Assembly: GCA_963703385.1 (NCBI GenBank)
Contig: OY969816.1
Location: forward strand, 2,418,001 to 2,482,000
From: Rhodoblastus sp963703385
GTDB lineage: Bacteria > Pseudomonadota > Alphaproteobacteria > Rhizobiales > Beijerinckiaceae
Length of the DNA stretch: 64,000 nt
Direction: 5' to 3'
Shown one piece after another: positions 62,579-64,000 of the stretch. Below the pieces are notes generated by a model that saw only the letters and a program-made list of their open reading frames with translations, did no database searches and had not been told where the DNA came from. Both the position numbers and the translations under genes were made by a program. Numbering within the stretch: the stretch's first letter is position 1; each line of letters starts with the position of its first letter.

Positions 62579-63593
62579 ATGGAATATTTTGCCGGACTGG
62601 ACGTCTCGATGGAAGAGACACACATTTGCGTCGTGGACCGAGACGGCGTCGTCGTCCACGAGACCAAGGTTGCTTCCATGCCCGCCGACATCGACGCGGC
62701 GCTGATGGAAGCGCCGGCGTGTCATCGGGTCGTATTCGAGACCGGCCGGATGGCCCCGATGCTTTATCATGGGCTCATCCAGCGCGGCGTGCCCGTGATC
62801 TGCGTCGAGAGCCGGCAGGCCTATCAGGCGCTGAAGTCCCTTGCGACCCACAAGACCGATCGCAACGATGCGCGCGGCCTGGCTCATCTGGCGCGCACGG
62901 GTTTCTTCAAACCGGTGCATGTGAAGTCACTTGCCGCCCACGCCATTCGTTCGCTGATTATCGCCCGCAAGAAGCTTGTCGGCCAGCGCGTCACGCTGGA
63001 GAACCAGATCCGCGGTCTAGCCGTTGCCTTCGGCGTCCGGCTTCCCCGCTCTTTGAGCCCCGCCTTCATTGAACAAGCGCTTCAGGCCAGCGATGGCGTC
63101 GACGGGCTGTCCGCCGCCATGCAAGGCCTCGTCGCGGCGCGGACCGCTGTGATGGCGGCTGTGGCCGCGATCGATGCGGACATCAAGAAAATGACGAGGG
63201 CGTCCTGCGCTTGCCGGCGCCTCATGACTATTCCAGGCGTTGGCCAATTGACGGCGCTCGCCTTTGCGGCGGCGGTCGACGATCCCGAACGAATTCAAGC
63301 GATCGCGCGACATCGGCGCCTATTTCGGCCTCGTGCCCCGCCGTTATCAGTCCGGCGAGGTCGATTACACCGGCGGCATCTCCAAATGCGGCGACAGGCG
63401 GGTGCGAACGCTTCTCTATGAGGCCGCCAATGTACTGCTGACGCGCTGCAAGCGTCCGCTGAAGCTCAAGGATTGGGCCTTCGCCATCGCCAAGCGCTCC
63501 ACCATGCGGAAAGCCCGGATCGCGCTCGCCCGACGGCTCGCGATCATCATGCATGCGATGCTGAAACACGGCACTGAGTTCAAACTGGCGTAG
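62579..63593 (+). pseudogene. IS110-family transposase, frameshifted
   Basis: The N-terminal DEDD domain is intact (EYFAGLDVSMEETHICVVDR, KTDRNDARGLAHLARTGFF). After TIPGVGQLTALAFAAAVDD the frame breaks near 63289, where one extra A in CGAATTC explains the shift; the second part continues FKRSRDIGAYFGLVPRRYQS and ends GTEFKLA. IS110 elements have no typical repeats, so the ends cannot be fixed. The stretch 63594-64000 holds no gene I can support and may include the element's noncoding end. Confidence 0.8.
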
Positions 63594-64000
63594 CCAGTCG
63601 CCAGCAAGCAGACAGGAGGCCGAACCGAGCTCCCCAGCGGGAGCGACGCCCGAGGGAGGGAGTGAATGACGGCGCCGATTCTGTAGCATGCGGCCACAGA
63701 CCGACTGCGATTTCAACCAAGCCGCTTCACACCCAGCTGACCCCATCAAGTGCCATACGAGCACGCAGAGAACGCAGGCACCCAAAAGCGTCGAAATCGC
63801 TCAAAACCGAGCCGCCAACCCTTGACCCATTAGAGAACAGCATCGGTCAACAATACGGGTTCCCCCCGCTCACGGAGTGACCGTTGACGGCGCTGATGCG
63901 GACTATGCCAAGCAACCGCAACGGACAACAACGGGTCGGACTCGGTCCGTCATCCGTTGAGAGCAGCGGTGGATGCACCTTAGATGCGGCGCTATCGCTA

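Overview
The window is high-GC DNA from an alphaproteobacterium. I infer a Hyphomicrobiales member of the Methylocystaceae/Beijerinckiaceae/Bradyrhizobium kind. The basis is gene content (GlsB, CsbD, DUF3141, DUF2252, DUF3775, FixJ-type output domain, MaoC-Pta fusion) and codon use; no 16S or housekeeping marker is present. It reads as a stress and energy-survival island, not core genome: many small secreted or membrane proteins, repair and protection proteins, carbon-storage and trehalose genes, decaying genes and six insertion sequences.

Layout. 1-2.2 kb: minus-strand GlsB-like membrane protein, two His/Gly-rich secreted proteins and an LTXXQ protein. 2.4-6.8 kb: one very large minus-strand hybrid sensor gene (CheB-CheR-PAS-histidine kinase-REC-REC-LuxR/FixJ-type DNA-binding domain), broken by about a dozen single-base insertions. 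7-20 kb: small stress genes (ParB-like, aquaporin, SpoIIAA-like, single-domain response regulator, Dps, DnaJ/CbpM, DUF1003, glycine-zipper proteins) plus a zinc alcohol dehydrogenase with an internal stop and a P-type ATPase/RND chimera. 20.4-21.9 kb: IS5-type element. 22-26 kb: otsB, GH15 glucan hydrolase and otsA, translationally overlapping. 26-33 kb: decay zone with AI-2E, VIT, HlyD and MFS remnants, an IS630 copy, and an APC permease split by an IS701-type copy. 33-49.5 kb: MltF-like transglycosylase, VIT, DUF2252, patatin lipoprotein, LTXXQ, CsbD, DUF3309, DJ-1-like amidotransferase, two broken transglutaminases, phasin and more glycine-zipper/His-tail proteins. 49.9-59.2 kb: one long plus-strand operon, SPFH protein, DUF3141, pta, ackA, P-type H+-ATPase and PPK2. 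59.5-64 kb: nested insertion sequences (IS256 inside an IS1182-type copy, then a frameshifted IS110).

The most striking signal is a repeated promoter element, TGAGTANNTTCCGANNCTG, followed about 32 nt after TTCCGA by a TANNNT-like -10. I found 23 good copies between 0.4 and 49.8 kb. Nearly all lie in intergenic DNA and point at the next gene on the same strand. The element closely resembles the rhizobial FixJ operator (about TACGTAGTTTCCC), and the hybrid sensor here ends in a FixJ-like helix-turn-helix. I infer a local FixJ-type regulon, probably for low oxygen or energy stress, covering dps, csbD, phasin, trehalose synthesis, adh, many small envelope proteins and the SPFH-DUF3141-pta-ackA-ATPase-ppk2 operon. 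Several promoter segments are themselves duplicated, as if the regulon grew by copying promoter cassettes.

All functional calls come from recognising families by eye. Indels in the sensor, transglutaminase and transposase genes may be real decay or sequence error, and I cannot tell which from one sequence.
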